DNA from: an uncultured Lachnoclostridium sp.
GTDB lineage: Bacteria; Bacillota; Clostridia; Lachnospirales; Lachnospiraceae
Reading direction: 5' to 3'
NCBI GenBank assembly: GCA_946402335.1
Contig: CAMIWE010000002.1
Span: forward strand, 1 to 64,000
Length of the DNA: 64,000 nt
Shown in pieces: positions 25,064-34,087 of the stretch; position 1 is the first letter of the stretch; each line of letters starts with the position of its first letter. The translations under genes and the position numbers were made by a program. The notes under the pieces were generated by a model. That model ran no database searches, was not told where the DNA came from, and saw only the letters and a list, made by a program, of their open reading frames with translations.

Positions 25064-26500
25064 ATGAGTAAGACAAAGTGGATTTTGCTGACGGTGATCG
25101 GGGCCCTTGTACTCGGGGCCGTCATCGGAACGGTCATCTATATCCGAAAGACGACTGTGGATATCGAAATTACCTGCGACAAGGAGAAAATCGCCGTCGG
25201 AACGGACGAGACCGTTACGATCCGCGCGGTTGCAAAGGGCCGCTATGACGGACGTGAATTCGAACTCACGCCGGAGATTGACAACCCGCTAGATACTTCG
25301 AAGACCGGAACCTATGAGATTACGGTAAAGGCGAAGAAGTACCGCGAAGAGAAGACGGTCACATTTGCCGTAAACGTTGTCGATGAAGTGCCGCCCGTGA
25401 TTGAACTGTATACACAGCCCGAGTATTTTACGCTTCCGGGCAGAACCTATACGGAGGAGGGATTCTCTGCTTCCGATGCCTATGACGGGGACATTACGGA
25501 CCGCGTGGTCCGTGACGTAAGCGAGGACAGGATTGTTTATTCGGTAACGGATTCCTCCGGAAACCGGACCGAAGCCGTGCGGGAGATCATCTATTCCGAC
25601 CCGATCGCACCCGAGATAACGGTGCTCGGCGAGCAGGAAATCACCCAGGAGCGCCGCTACCCGTATGAGGATGCGGGCGCGACCGCCGTTGACAACTACG
25701 ACGGGGACATTACGGACCGGATCGTTGTGAGCGGCTCTGTTGACACCACGACGATCGGCGATTACGTGATCGAGTATTCCGCGACCGATACCTTCGGAAA
25801 CGTCGGAACGGCCAACCGGATCATTCATATCATCGAGCGCTCGAAACCCATCGGAGAGGAAGAGGAAGCAAAGGGCAAGGTGATCTATCTGACCTTTGAC
25901 GACGGCCCAAGCGGCTATACGTCGAAGCTTCTCGATGTTTTGGACAAATACAACGTGAAAGCCACATTTTTCGTATGCAATAACGGACTGGACTGGCTGA
26001 TCGAAGAGGAATACAAGCGCGGGCATACCGTGGCGGTGCACGGCTGGACGCATGATTATAAGAAACTGTATTCCAGCGTAGACGGCTTCTACGAAAACTT
26101 CTATAAGATGCAGGACAGGATTTACGAACTGACCGGCGAGAGACCGACGCTTCTTCGGTTCCCCGGAGGCAGCTCGAACGCCGTCAGCAGACAGTACTGC
26201 AAAGGCATTATGACGACGTTAACAAAGGACGTTGAGGAAAAGGGACTGCATTACTTTGACTGGAACGTGCTTGCCGGCGATTCGGAGGCACAGCCGATTT
26301 CCACCGAGCAGGTATACAAAAACGTCATAAACGGCATCCTGTACCTAAAGGGCAAGCCTGCCGTTGTACTGCAGCACGACATTAAAGGATTCAGCGTAAA
26401 CGCAGTGGAGGACATTATCAAGTGGGGACTGGAGAACGGTTACACGTTCCTTCCTCTTGACGAGACGAGTTATGGAGCACACCAGAGGCTTAACAACTAA
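25064..26500 (+). CDS. Membrane-anchored polysaccharide deacetylase with Ig-like domains
   Basis: A 478-residue protein with an N-terminal transmembrane anchor (residues 5-25). Three beta-sandwich segments follow, two of them DUF5011-like with the DGDITDRVV pattern, and then a C-terminal NodB/CE4 domain from about residue 268. The CE4 motifs are TFDDGPS (motif 1), HGWTHDY (motif 2, HxxxH) and RFPGG (motif 3). It most likely de-N-acetylates peptidoglycan outside the cell, giving lysozyme resistance. The ATG at 25064 follows GAGGTG. It overlaps the nth gene by 29 bp. Confidence 0.92.
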   Translation: MSKTKWILLTVIGALVLGAVIGTVIYIRKTTVDIEITCDKEKIAVGTDETVTIRAVAKGRYDGREFELTPEIDNPLDTSKTGTYEITVKAKKYREEKTVTFAVNVVDEVPPVIELYTQPEYFTLPGRTYTEEGFSASDAYDGDITDRVVRDVSEDRIVYSVTDSSGNRTEAVREIIYSDPIAPEITVLGEQEITQERRYPYEDAGATAVDNYDGDITDRIVVSGSVDTTTIGDYVIEYSATDTFGNVGTANRIIHIIERSKPIGEEEEAKGKVIYLTFDDGPSGYTSKLLDVLDKYNVKATFFVCNNGLDWLIEEEYKRGHTVAVHGWTHDYKKLYSSVDGFYENFYKMQDRIYELTGERPTLLRFPGGSSNAVSRQYCKGIMTTLTKDVEEKGLHYFDWNVLAGDSEAQPISTEQVYKNVINGILYLKGKPAVVLQHDIKGFSVNAVEDIIKWGLENGYTFLPLDETSYGAHQRLNN

Positions 26501-27152
26501 AGAGCGCATACAGGAAATCTGTAAGAGGCTGAATGAATACTATTCCGAGGAACTGGTCTGTTATCTGCACCATATGGACGCATGGCAGCTGCTGGTTGCG
26601 ACAATCTTAAGCGCCCAGTGTACCGACGCGCGGGTCAACATGGTGACGCCGGCACTGTTTGAACGTTATCCGAACCCGGAAGCGCTCGGAAACGCCGGGC
26701 TTTCCGATGTGGAGGAACTCATTCACTCGACAGGGTTTTACCATCACAAGGCGAAGAACATCATCGCCTGCTCGAAGGTGATCGCGGAACAATACGGCGG
26801 AGTGGTTCCGTCAGACATCGAAACGCTTGTGACGCTTCCGGGCGTCGGGCGGAAGACGGCCAATGTGATCCGCGGGAACATTTTCCTTGAGCCGAGCATT
26901 GTTGTCGATACGCATGTGAAGCGGATCTCGAAGAAACTCGGATTAACGAAATCGGACGATCCGGTACAGGTGGAGCGGGACCTGATGAAATGCCTTCCGA
27001 AAGAGCAGTGGATCTTGTGGAACATTCAGATCATCGCTCACGGACGGAGCATCTGTCCGGCACGGAATCCGCACTGCGGGGAGTGTTTTCTTAAGGACCT
27101 CTGCAAGGCATGTAAAGATACCGGTAAGGAACAGAAGAGCAAAAAGAAATAA
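26472..27152 (+). CDS. nth: Endonuclease III (DNA glycosylase/AP lyase)
   Basis: Nth removes oxidised pyrimidines and cuts the abasic site. The 226-residue protein has the family's full layout: LLVATILSAQCTDARVN, the helix-hairpin-helix LPGVGRKTANVI with the catalytic lysine, the catalytic aspartate in VVDTHVKRIS and a perfect 4Fe-4S cluster motif CX6CX2CX5C (CPARNPHCGECFLKDLC). I chose the ATG at 26472 inside the deacetylase gene end; a TTG at 26457 is an in-frame alternative. Overlap with the upstream gene suggests coupling. Confidence 0.96.
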   Translation: MEHTRGLTTKERIQEICKRLNEYYSEELVCYLHHMDAWQLLVATILSAQCTDARVNMVTPALFERYPNPEALGNAGLSDVEELIHSTGFYHHKAKNIIACSKVIAEQYGGVVPSDIETLVTLPGVGRKTANVIRGNIFLEPSIVVDTHVKRISKKLGLTKSDDPVQVERDLMKCLPKEQWILWNIQIIAHGRSICPARNPHCGECFLKDLCKACKDTGKEQKSKKK

Positions 27153-27161
27153 AGCAAAAGC

Positions 27162-27198
27162 GAAGCGGGGCTGCCTGAGCAGTCCCGCTTCTTTCTTG
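27162..27198 (+). terminator. Terminator after nth
   Basis: GAAGCGGGGCTGC and GCAGTCCCGCTTC form a 13-bp stem (one G-T pair) with a CTGA loop at 27162-27191, followed by TTTCTT. Confidence 0.85.
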
Positions 27199-27307
27199 GG
27201 AAAGGGGATATGAGGAGATTCCGTACCAAGGTGATGGTACGAAATGATAGTAAACAGATATCGGGTAAGAATCCTTCAAAGGGAGTGAGGAACTCCCGTT
27301 TCGGGTT

Positions 27308-28432
27308 TTACTTCCAGTCAATGTAGCCGTCGATCGGAAGCAGATACATATCGTCGGTTACGGTTTTATAACGGTCGCCTTTATAGTAGTCGAAGAAATC
27401 AAGAGGCGCCTCGTAGATTTCGTTGGTTTCCACATCATAGACGCGTTCATATCCAAGCGTCGCGTCGCTCTGCTTCTGGGAGATGCGGTCGTAAGCGGAT
27501 TCTCTTGCTTCCCATCCGGAAATTACGATGTCGGTCATCTGGGAGCAGATCTGTCCGATCTGTGCCGTGGCACGTCCCTGGAAGGCTTCCTCGTCGTTGT
27601 AGTTCCTTATAAAGGTATCGGTGAACCGGATGCTTCCGAGGGTGTGGTCGAACACCGGAATCCAGTTGTTCAGCTCATTCTCGGGGGCAACCATGTAAAC
27701 CGCCTGGTAAACGTTCAGAAGAGTGATGTAATAGAGCCATACCGGCATGATCGCGCAGTAGAAGATGCCTTCCATTTTCTTTCCGCTTCCTTCGGTAAAT
27801 GTCGCCCGGATCGTTTCCGCGCCAAGGGCATCGGTTCCGAGGGAGGCAACCTTCGTAAAGTTGTTGAGCTGCATGAACTTAAAGTTCGCGGTGTTGTTCG
27901 GGGCCATCGCCTCGCAGAACACTTTGTAAAACGCTTCGGTGGTGTTCGGTTCTACCGCCGGCATCTTTGCCAGTTCACTCGTCGGATACCAGGATACGTA
28001 GAAGTCCCGGTCCGCCTTCGTTGCGAAATAGCCTTCGGTTTTCATGTTGAAGAAGATTCGCACGCTTGGGTTGTTCGGATCATATATCTGGAACGTATAG
28101 TGAATGTAGTCGGAGAGTTCGAGAACATTCACAACCCAGCCCTTCGGAATCTCTGCCGTAAACAGGCCGTTGTCGTATTTTTCGTAAGTGATCTTGGCGT
28201 TTTCGGACTGCCGGATGTTGAACTTCTTTCCGGTATCCGTCTGCTTGCCGGGCTTGGACGGCGTCGGTGTCTTCCAGTCGGCATCATCGTCCCAATCGTC
28301 GTCATCGTCTTCGGTCCGGGTGCGTCTGCTGCCTTTCTTCGTATCGCTGTCTCCGCAGCCGGCGAGCGTGGAAACAGAAAGAAGGATAATCAGCAATAAA
28401 CTGAGGATTTTACGTAAAAGAGAATATTTCAT
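27308..28432 (-). CDS. Uncharacterised lipoprotein
   Basis: A 374-residue secreted lipoprotein: signal peptide with lipobox LAGC (Cys26), then a highly acidic, low-complexity linker (DDDDDWDDDADW) and a soluble domain. The domain has YDNGLFTAEIPKGWVVNV near its start, like proteins that carry a PsbP/DUF1795-type fold, but I cannot name a family. AGGAAAGGAG precedes the ATG. It is a single gene convergent with nth and divergent from the envelope cluster. Confidence 0.8.
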   Translation of the reverse strand: MKYSLLRKILSLLLIILLSVSTLAGCGDSDTKKGSRRTRTEDDDDDWDDDADWKTPTPSKPGKQTDTGKKFNIRQSENAKITYEKYDNGLFTAEIPKGWVVNVLELSDYIHYTFQIYDPNNPSVRIFFNMKTEGYFATKADRDFYVSWYPTSELAKMPAVEPNTTEAFYKVFCEAMAPNNTANFKFMQLNNFTKVASLGTDALGAETIRATFTEGSGKKMEGIFYCAIMPVWLYYITLLNVYQAVYMVAPENELNNWIPVFDHTLGSIRFTDTFIRNYNDEEAFQGRATAQIGQICSQMTDIVISGWEARESAYDRISQKQSDATLGYERVYDVETNEIYEAPLDFFDYYKGDRYKTVTDDMYLLPIDGYIDWK

Positions 28433-28464
28433 AAGCAGTACTCCTTTCCTGTTTCTCTGGTTTC

Positions 28465-28493
28465 AATGTAGCACAGCGGCGGAACCGTGTAAA
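28465..28493 (-). promoter_or_regulatory. Promoter of the lipoprotein gene
   Basis: On the minus strand TTTACA (28493-28488), a 17-bp spacer and TACATT (28470-28465), ending 32 bp before the lipoprotein ATG. Confidence 0.6.
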
Positions 28494-28692
28494 GAAACCC
28501 CGCGGAGCGCAGGGGCATATACCATGTGCGGATGGTGAAAATATAGTCGGTTTTTTACGGAAAATGACAATCAGAATGTCAAATTCGACGGTTTGTACGA
28601 TTTTGACCGGAGCCGGGAGGGGAATCCTTTCAGGGGCATTTTAAAGCGGATTCAAACGGCGCCCGGACATTCCCTCAAAAGGCAAGGAATTC

Positions 28693-28721
28693 TTGTTTTT
28701 GGCAGGGTATTATGCTATAAT
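28693..28721 (+). promoter_or_regulatory. Promoter of the envelope gene cluster
   Basis: TTGTTT (28693-28698), a 17-bp spacer and a consensus TATAAT (28716-28721). Transcription would start near 28728, which rules out an earlier in-frame start at 28730 for practical purposes. Confidence 0.7.
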
Positions 28722-28810
28722 AATTCTGTGTGTGCAACGACATGAACGTGACGGCGGCGCAGGGAAAAAGCCGCGGCACGGAGCATATCGGACAGAGGGA
28801 GGATAGGAGA

Positions 28811-29572
28811 ATGCATATCAGTGGATTCGGCTGGGTCCGGCTTGTGATTTACGGACTGCTTGCCGTGACCTGTATCGGATATGGCCTGTTCGTCAGGCAG
28901 GCGGCAACCGGTTCGGATTTTTACCGGATCTGGCTTTGCGGAGGCATCGTGTTTCTTGCGTTTGCGGCATGTGTTCCGCTGCAGGTCTGGAAACGGCTGC
29001 CGGGATGGGTACGGATCGCGTGTTCCGTGATCGTGATTCTGGGGTTGTGTCTTGTGGCATTTGTCGAGATACTGATCATAAGGCATTTTAAAGATGCCGA
29101 GCCGGAGGTGGACGTTCTGATCATCCTCGGCGCCCAGGTGAAGGAAGACCGTCCGAGTCTTGTGCTCGGATACCGGCTTGACAAGGCCGTGGAATATCTG
29201 AATGCGCACCCGGATGTAATCTGCATCGTATCGGGCGGGCAGGGACCGAACGAACCGTTCACGGAGGCGGAAGGCATGTACCGCTACCTGACGGAACACG
29301 GAATCGCTGCGGAAAGGATTCTGAAGGAGGACCGCTCCGGCAATACGACACAGAATATGCAGTTCAGTAAGAAACTGCTTCCCGAAGGAACGGAGAGAGT
29401 CGGAATATTGACGAACAACTTCCACATATTCCGGGCGGTGGCGATTGCGAAGAAGCAGGGGATTCCCGGTGCGGCCGGAGTTGTGGCACCGTCGAAGAAG
29501 GAATACCTGCCCACGAATCTGTTCCGGGAATTTTTCGGCGTGATGAAAGACTTTTTAATGGGGAATATGTAA
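28811..29572 (+). CDS. YdcF/ElyC-like DUF218 membrane protein
   Basis: A 253-residue protein with three N-terminal membrane helices, then a DUF218 domain beginning VDVLIILGAQVKEDRPSLVL with the conserved SGGQGPNEPFTEAEGMYRYL and ERILKEDRSGNTTQNMQFS blocks. SanA, ElyC and YdcF are relatives linked to envelope integrity. The ATG at 28811 has GGGAGGATAGGAG upstream. It opens a run of envelope genes. Confidence 0.85.
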   Translation: MHISGFGWVRLVIYGLLAVTCIGYGLFVRQAATGSDFYRIWLCGGIVFLAFAACVPLQVWKRLPGWVRIACSVIVILGLCLVAFVEILIIRHFKDAEPEVDVLIILGAQVKEDRPSLVLGYRLDKAVEYLNAHPDVICIVSGGQGPNEPFTEAEGMYRYLTEHGIAAERILKEDRSGNTTQNMQFSKKLLPEGTERVGILTNNFHIFRAVAIAKKQGIPGAAGVVAPSKKEYLPTNLFREFFGVMKDFLMGNM

Positions 29573-29632
29573 CCGCAGGCATGCGGACGGCCGTATGGGC
29601 GGCCGGGAGTTTGCAACGGAAGGAGAACAGAA

Positions 29633-30796
29633 ATGTCTGAAAGATCATTTGATGAGAACGGCAATGAGATTCTGCAGAATGACGGCATGCAGCCCGAGCA
29701 GACGCAGTTCACGGCAGGAGCGGGGACGGACCGGGATATGGTGAACCTTTCCTATAAGTGCCCGAACTGTACGATGCCGCTCCGCTATGACAACGAAATG
29801 AAACGCTTCGTCTGCGAGTACTGCGACGGGTCCTTCCTCTTAGAGGAGATCAAGGACGCCGCGAACGGCGAGGAAGGGTATAACTGGCACGAATACAAGG
29901 AGGAACTGCACGAGGAAGTGCTGACCGGAACGAAATCCTATGTCTGCAAATTCTGCGGCGCGGAAATCGTTGCGGATGCCGTTACGTCAGCCACCAAATG
30001 CCCGTATTGCGGCAACGTTCTTTTGGTTTCGGAAAGCCTTACCGGCATGCTCCGTCCGAACAAGCTCATCCCGTTTGAGATTGACCGCGACCGGTTGCGC
30101 GAACTGTTTAACGCATTTGTCAAAACCAAGAACTTCGTTCCGAAGGAATTTAAGGATAACCCGGTGTTCAAGGACATCATGGGCGTTTATGAGCCCTTCT
30201 GGCTGTATGACTCCGGCGTGGACGGTTCGGTGAACTATACCGCTACCAGGGTACGCCACTGGAGCGATGCCTCTTACGATTACACGGAAACCAAATACTA
30301 CGAGATCGACGTTGCCGGCCAGGTGAAGTACCGGGAAGTTCCCGCGGACGGAAGCAAGCGTCTTGATGATAATACGATGGATTCCCTGGAGCCGTTCGAT
30401 TATTCGAAGATGATCGATTTCGAGCCGGGATATCTGTCCGGATATCTGGCGGAACGTTTCGACGTGGATGCGGACGCCAACCTGGAGAGAACGAAGCTCC
30501 GTATGTGGAACAGCACCGAGGCCCAGTTCCGCTCGCAGGTGGAAGGGTACTCCTCGGTTTCCCACAAGAGTTCGAACCTGAGACAGTTTGACCGGAACGT
30601 GCAGTACGCACTGTTCCCGATTTATGTATTCGCCATCGAGTATAAGGACAAGATGTACAACTACGCGGTGAACGGCCAGACCGGTAAGATCGTCGGCGAG
30701 CTGCCGTTTTCGAAGGGTCTTTATCGCAAATGGAAGTGGCTCCGGATCGGCCTGATCACGGCGGCGGCTTATATTATCGGATTTTTCTTAAGTTAG
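29633..30796 (+). CDS. Zinc-ribbon membrane protein (YdjG-like)
   Basis: A 387-residue protein with two zinc ribbons: CPNC/CEYC (residues 43-63) and CKFC/CPYC (about 103-124). A conserved soluble domain (LIPFEIDRDRLRELF, VYEPFWLYD) follows, with one C-terminal membrane helix. It resembles Bacillus YdjG, sometimes labelled TFIIB-type zinc-binding or PriA-like. The next gene is YdjH-like, the same neighbour as in Bacillus, where the ydjFGHI locus is connected with envelope stress and PspA. AAGGAG precedes the start. Confidence 0.8.
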   Translation: MSERSFDENGNEILQNDGMQPEQTQFTAGAGTDRDMVNLSYKCPNCTMPLRYDNEMKRFVCEYCDGSFLLEEIKDAANGEEGYNWHEYKEELHEEVLTGTKSYVCKFCGAEIVADAVTSATKCPYCGNVLLVSESLTGMLRPNKLIPFEIDRDRLRELFNAFVKTKNFVPKEFKDNPVFKDIMGVYEPFWLYDSGVDGSVNYTATRVRHWSDASYDYTETKYYEIDVAGQVKYREVPADGSKRLDDNTMDSLEPFDYSKMIDFEPGYLSGYLAERFDVDADANLERTKLRMWNSTEAQFRSQVEGYSSVSHKSSNLRQFDRNVQYALFPIYVFAIEYKDKMYNYAVNGQTGKIVGELPFSKGLYRKWKWLRIGLITAAAYIIGFFLS

Positions 30797-30805
30797 GAGG
30801 GGCAT

Positions 30806-32572
30806 ATGAAAACGAAACGCTTTTTGGTTCTGTTAGCCGTCATGTTCCTTCTGTTTACCGGGGTTGCGGCTGCAGCGGCCGATACGACCGGGGAGTCTTC
30901 GGGGACGTTAATGTCCGATGACGGAAACTATCATTACTATTCCCGCATGATCGATGTTACGGGCTCGCTTTCCGATGACGAGCGCGCAACGCTTCGCGAT
31001 GAGCTCTTTGATTTCATCGACGACGTGAAGATCGATCTGCAGATTTATATCATCGGTTCCGTGGAGAAGAACGGATGCGCATCGATTGCGGAATTTGCCG
31101 AATCGAATTACGACGATCCGAAGTATCCCGCAGGATACGGCGCGGACCGTCAGGCTTTGATCTATGTTTACGAGAAGGAGAAGGACCATTCGGAAATCAT
31201 TTCCTTCTGCACGGCGGACGCCGCCCCGGACCGTTTCGAGGTCATGAAAGCCAAATACTACGCGGATTATTACATCCGCAGCGGCAATGTTTATGACGGC
31301 TGCCGCGGTCTGATCGACCGGATCCGCCACAGCCTCAATTATACCCATTCCATTCGTCCCGCCATCCGAGACATGATGACCGCGTCCGAGTTCGTTCCGT
31401 TCCACAATGAATCGGTATCGAGACTGCAGGACTATTCAAACCTTCTGACCGCCTCGCAGCAGGAAGCGATGGAGGAGCGTCTCCAGCACATCCGCAAGGA
31501 CTATCAGATGGATATCGTCGTTCTGACGGGTCCGAACAGCGACGGTAAGGTCTGGGAGGATTTCGCGGACGATTTCTACGATTATGTCGGCTTCGGATAC
31601 GGAGACGATTACGACGGCATGATCCTGTTCGTTGACATGGATCCGTCGGACCGCGGATATACGATCACGACCTACGGAAACCGCGCCCGCAGCCTGTATG
31701 ACGACAAGATTGAAAAACTGTATGATGAAATGCTGGATTCCTTTAAAGAAGGCGCTTACTACGAAGGAATCAGCATCTATGTGGATTTCGCCGTCCGTAC
31801 GATCAACCGGAAAGAGCCGGCCAAGTCCTTTGGCGGAATCGCACGTGCGGACATCAAGGATTCCACCGATGCGTCCCGCGTCATCGACGAGGACGGTCTT
31901 TTGAAGGATTCCGTCCGCAATAAGCTTGAAAAGCAGATTGAAAAGATCCGTAAGGAATACAAGACGGACGTCCTTGTTCTGGCAGTCCGCGATACGGGCG
32001 ATTATTATCCCGAGGATTATCTTAAAAACTATTTCCGGTTTAACGGTTACGGCGAAGGCTCCAAGAAGAGCGGCGTCGGCGTGATCCTGGTGGATCCCGA
32101 TACGCAGAAGGCGCAGGCGGAGGTTGTCGTATTTGGCGGTGCCTCCGGCAAATTCAACGCCTCGGCCACAGAGCGGCTCCGCTCCATGACGCAGTCGGCA
32201 CTCGGCAGTTCGCATTTTGACAGCGCCGCGACCAAATTTGTCAATAAGACGCAGTTCCGTCTCAAGTGGGGGCATTATCCGTTAAAGACCTCCACGACGG
32301 TATTCATATTCATCGTCGTATTCCTGGTGGTATCCATTATCGCCGCAATCAAAAAGGGCGCGAACAAATCCATCTCCAAAGCCGTTACGGCTACGGAATA
32401 CGTGGTTCCGGGATCATTCCAGATATCCCGCCTGGATGAGCGCTTCATCAATTCGAAGGTGACGAAAACCAGGAAGCCCGAACCGTCCAGTTCAAGAAGC
32501 GGCGGCGGTGGCGGCGGTCATTACAGCAGCAGCGGCCGGAGTCACGGCGGCGGTGGCGGCAGACACTTCTAA
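30806..32572 (+). CDS. TPM-domain membrane protein (YdjH-like)
   Basis: A 588-residue protein: signal peptide (1-26, ending VAAAAA), then three TPM-type segments (from about 40, 205 and 350). The second and third carry the usual YGxGDDYDGMILFV and GVGVILVDPD cores. A transmembrane helix lies near residue 500 and a Gly/Ser/His-rich tail (SGGGGGGHYSSS) at the end. TPM domains face the outside of the cell and are linked to photosystem repair or phosphatase-like roles in other lineages. The gene begins 9 bp after the YdjG-like gene with TAGGAGGGG as ribosome binding site. Confidence 0.85.
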   Translation: MKTKRFLVLLAVMFLLFTGVAAAAADTTGESSGTLMSDDGNYHYYSRMIDVTGSLSDDERATLRDELFDFIDDVKIDLQIYIIGSVEKNGCASIAEFAESNYDDPKYPAGYGADRQALIYVYEKEKDHSEIISFCTADAAPDRFEVMKAKYYADYYIRSGNVYDGCRGLIDRIRHSLNYTHSIRPAIRDMMTASEFVPFHNESVSRLQDYSNLLTASQQEAMEERLQHIRKDYQMDIVVLTGPNSDGKVWEDFADDFYDYVGFGYGDDYDGMILFVDMDPSDRGYTITTYGNRARSLYDDKIEKLYDEMLDSFKEGAYYEGISIYVDFAVRTINRKEPAKSFGGIARADIKDSTDASRVIDEDGLLKDSVRNKLEKQIEKIRKEYKTDVLVLAVRDTGDYYPEDYLKNYFRFNGYGEGSKKSGVGVILVDPDTQKAQAEVVVFGGASGKFNASATERLRSMTQSALGSSHFDSAATKFVNKTQFRLKWGHYPLKTSTTVFIFIVVFLVVSIIAAIKKGANKSISKAVTATEYVVPGSFQISRLDERFINSKVTKTRKPEPSSSRSGGGGGGHYSSSGRSHGGGGGRHF

Positions 32573-32596
32573 AGGAACGGGCAGGAACGACAGCAT

Positions 32597-34087
32597 ATGA
32601 TTCTGAACATTGGAAGCATCGTTACGGCAATCGTGGACAGGCTGGGCGACTGGTATATACCGGTTAAGAACATCTTCGGATGGATCGTCCTGTTCCTTTC
32701 GCTGTTTAACGTGCACCGGGTTGCGTTTATGATCATCGGATTCTTCTTTACCAGGAAGTTCCCGCATGTCAAGAACTATCATAAATACGCGATTCTGATT
32801 CCTGCGCGGAACGAATCACCGGTAATTGCAAATTTATTGAACAGTATTGCGAAGCAGGATTATCCGAAGGAGTACCTGACGGTATTCGTCGTGGCGGATA
32901 ACTGTACCGACAATACGGCGGAGATTGCAAGAGAGAACGGCGCAATCTGTTACGAGCATCAGAATCCGGACGAACGGACCAAAGGGTATGCCTTAAAGTA
33001 TCTGTTCGAACAGATTGATAAGGATTACGGGATTGAAAGTTTCGAAGGGTACTTCATCTTCGACGCGGACAACCTGTTAAACCGCGATTATATCTCGCGG
33101 ATGAACGACGCGTTCGACGCGGGAGAGAAGATTATCACTTCGTACCGGAATTCGAAGAACTTCGATGAGAACTGGATGTCCGCTTCCTATGCGCTTCACT
33201 GGATCCGCTCAAGCCGTACCAGACACCGCGCGCGTTCCGTGCTGCGGCTTGCGACCAACCTGCAGGGCACCGGATTTTTGTTCGCGAACGAACTCGTGAA
33301 GAACGGCTGGAAGTACGTATCCCTGACGGAGGACCGGGCATTTACCGCAGATGCCGTTGCCCACGGCTATGCGATATCCTATAACGACGAGGCGGTATTC
33401 TATGACGAGCAGCCGACCTCACTGAAGATTGCCTTCCGGCAGCGTATCCGCTGGTCGAAAGGACATTTGCAGGCATTTGTCGAAACCGGCTGGTATCTGC
33501 TTTTGAACATTATCGTCGGAAACATCTACCGCAAGCGGGACGAGACGAAGAAGGAGCCGCTTTGGAAGCGGATCGTCGAAGGCATTCGCCACCGTTTCGC
33601 GGCATACGATACGCTGTCGCAGCTGATTCCCGGCGCGCTGATCCGCGCCATCGGGTTCTTCATCGTGACGGTGTTCTTCCTTTCCTGTCATTGCTATAAA
33701 GTCGGTGCCGCAGCGGAACTGTTCGGCGGCAGGGACTTTGTTTCCATAGTCGTCCGGTTCTTTACCGGCGATAAGATGCATGTTACGATTTCGCCCGGCA
33801 TGCGGGCGGTACTCGGCAACGCCGGACTTGCGCTGTTTGCGTTCTGGCTTACCCGCGTACAGATTGAACTCGGGAATGTGTTCCTCGGAATCTACCTGTT
33901 CTTTACGGACCGGAAGCGGATCAAGAAGATGCCGCTTGGCAAGAAGATATGGTTTACTCTGACCTGGCCGAGTTTCGATCTGTTCTACCGCTGGTCCATG
34001 TATATCGCCCTGTTCTCAAAGGTTACATGGAAGCAGATCCCGCATACGAGTGCGATCACGATTGAAGATATCGAGAATGGACAGTAA
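32597..34087 (+). CDS. Membrane family 2 glycosyltransferase
   Basis: A 496-residue processive-type GT2 enzyme. An N-terminal helix precedes the catalytic domain (ILIPARNESPVIANLLNSI, VVADNCTDNTAEIA, the DxD in IFDADNLL, TEDRAFTADAV and the QRIRWSKGH motif equivalent to QxxRW). Several C-terminal membrane helices follow. It probably adds sugar to a lipid or extrudes a glycan. It stops exactly one base before the LTA-synthase-like gene starts, so the two are likely one glycan or teichoic-acid-type unit. Confidence 0.9.
   Translation: MILNIGSIVTAIVDRLGDWYIPVKNIFGWIVLFLSLFNVHRVAFMIIGFFFTRKFPHVKNYHKYAILIPARNESPVIANLLNSIAKQDYPKEYLTVFVVADNCTDNTAEIARENGAICYEHQNPDERTKGYALKYLFEQIDKDYGIESFEGYFIFDADNLLNRDYISRMNDAFDAGEKIITSYRNSKNFDENWMSASYALHWIRSSRTRHRARSVLRLATNLQGTGFLFANELVKNGWKYVSLTEDRAFTADAVAHGYAISYNDEAVFYDEQPTSLKIAFRQRIRWSKGHLQAFVETGWYLLLNIIVGNIYRKRDETKKEPLWKRIVEGIRHRFAAYDTLSQLIPGALIRAIGFFIVTVFFLSCHCYKVGAAAELFGGRDFVSIVVRFFTGDKMHVTISPGMRAVLGNAGLALFAFWLTRVQIELGNVFLGIYLFFTDRKRIKKMPLGKKIWFTLTWPSFDLFYRWSMYIALFSKVTWKQIPHTSAITIEDIENGQ

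Larger units (their letters stand above)
28433..28810. other. Divergent intergenic region with two promoters
   Basis: The 378 bp between the lipoprotein (minus) and the DUF218 gene (plus) hold one promoter for each side, described separately. The central 28500-28680 has short direct words (GACAATCAGAATGTCAAATTC) but no ORF, terminator or recognised RNA. Confidence 0.6.

Noticed and set aside
27278..27297. Minus-strand hairpin GGGAGT/ACTCCC as terminator of the 27308 lipoprotein
   Set aside because: Only 6 bp of stem with a TTTGAAGG tail; too weak to call.
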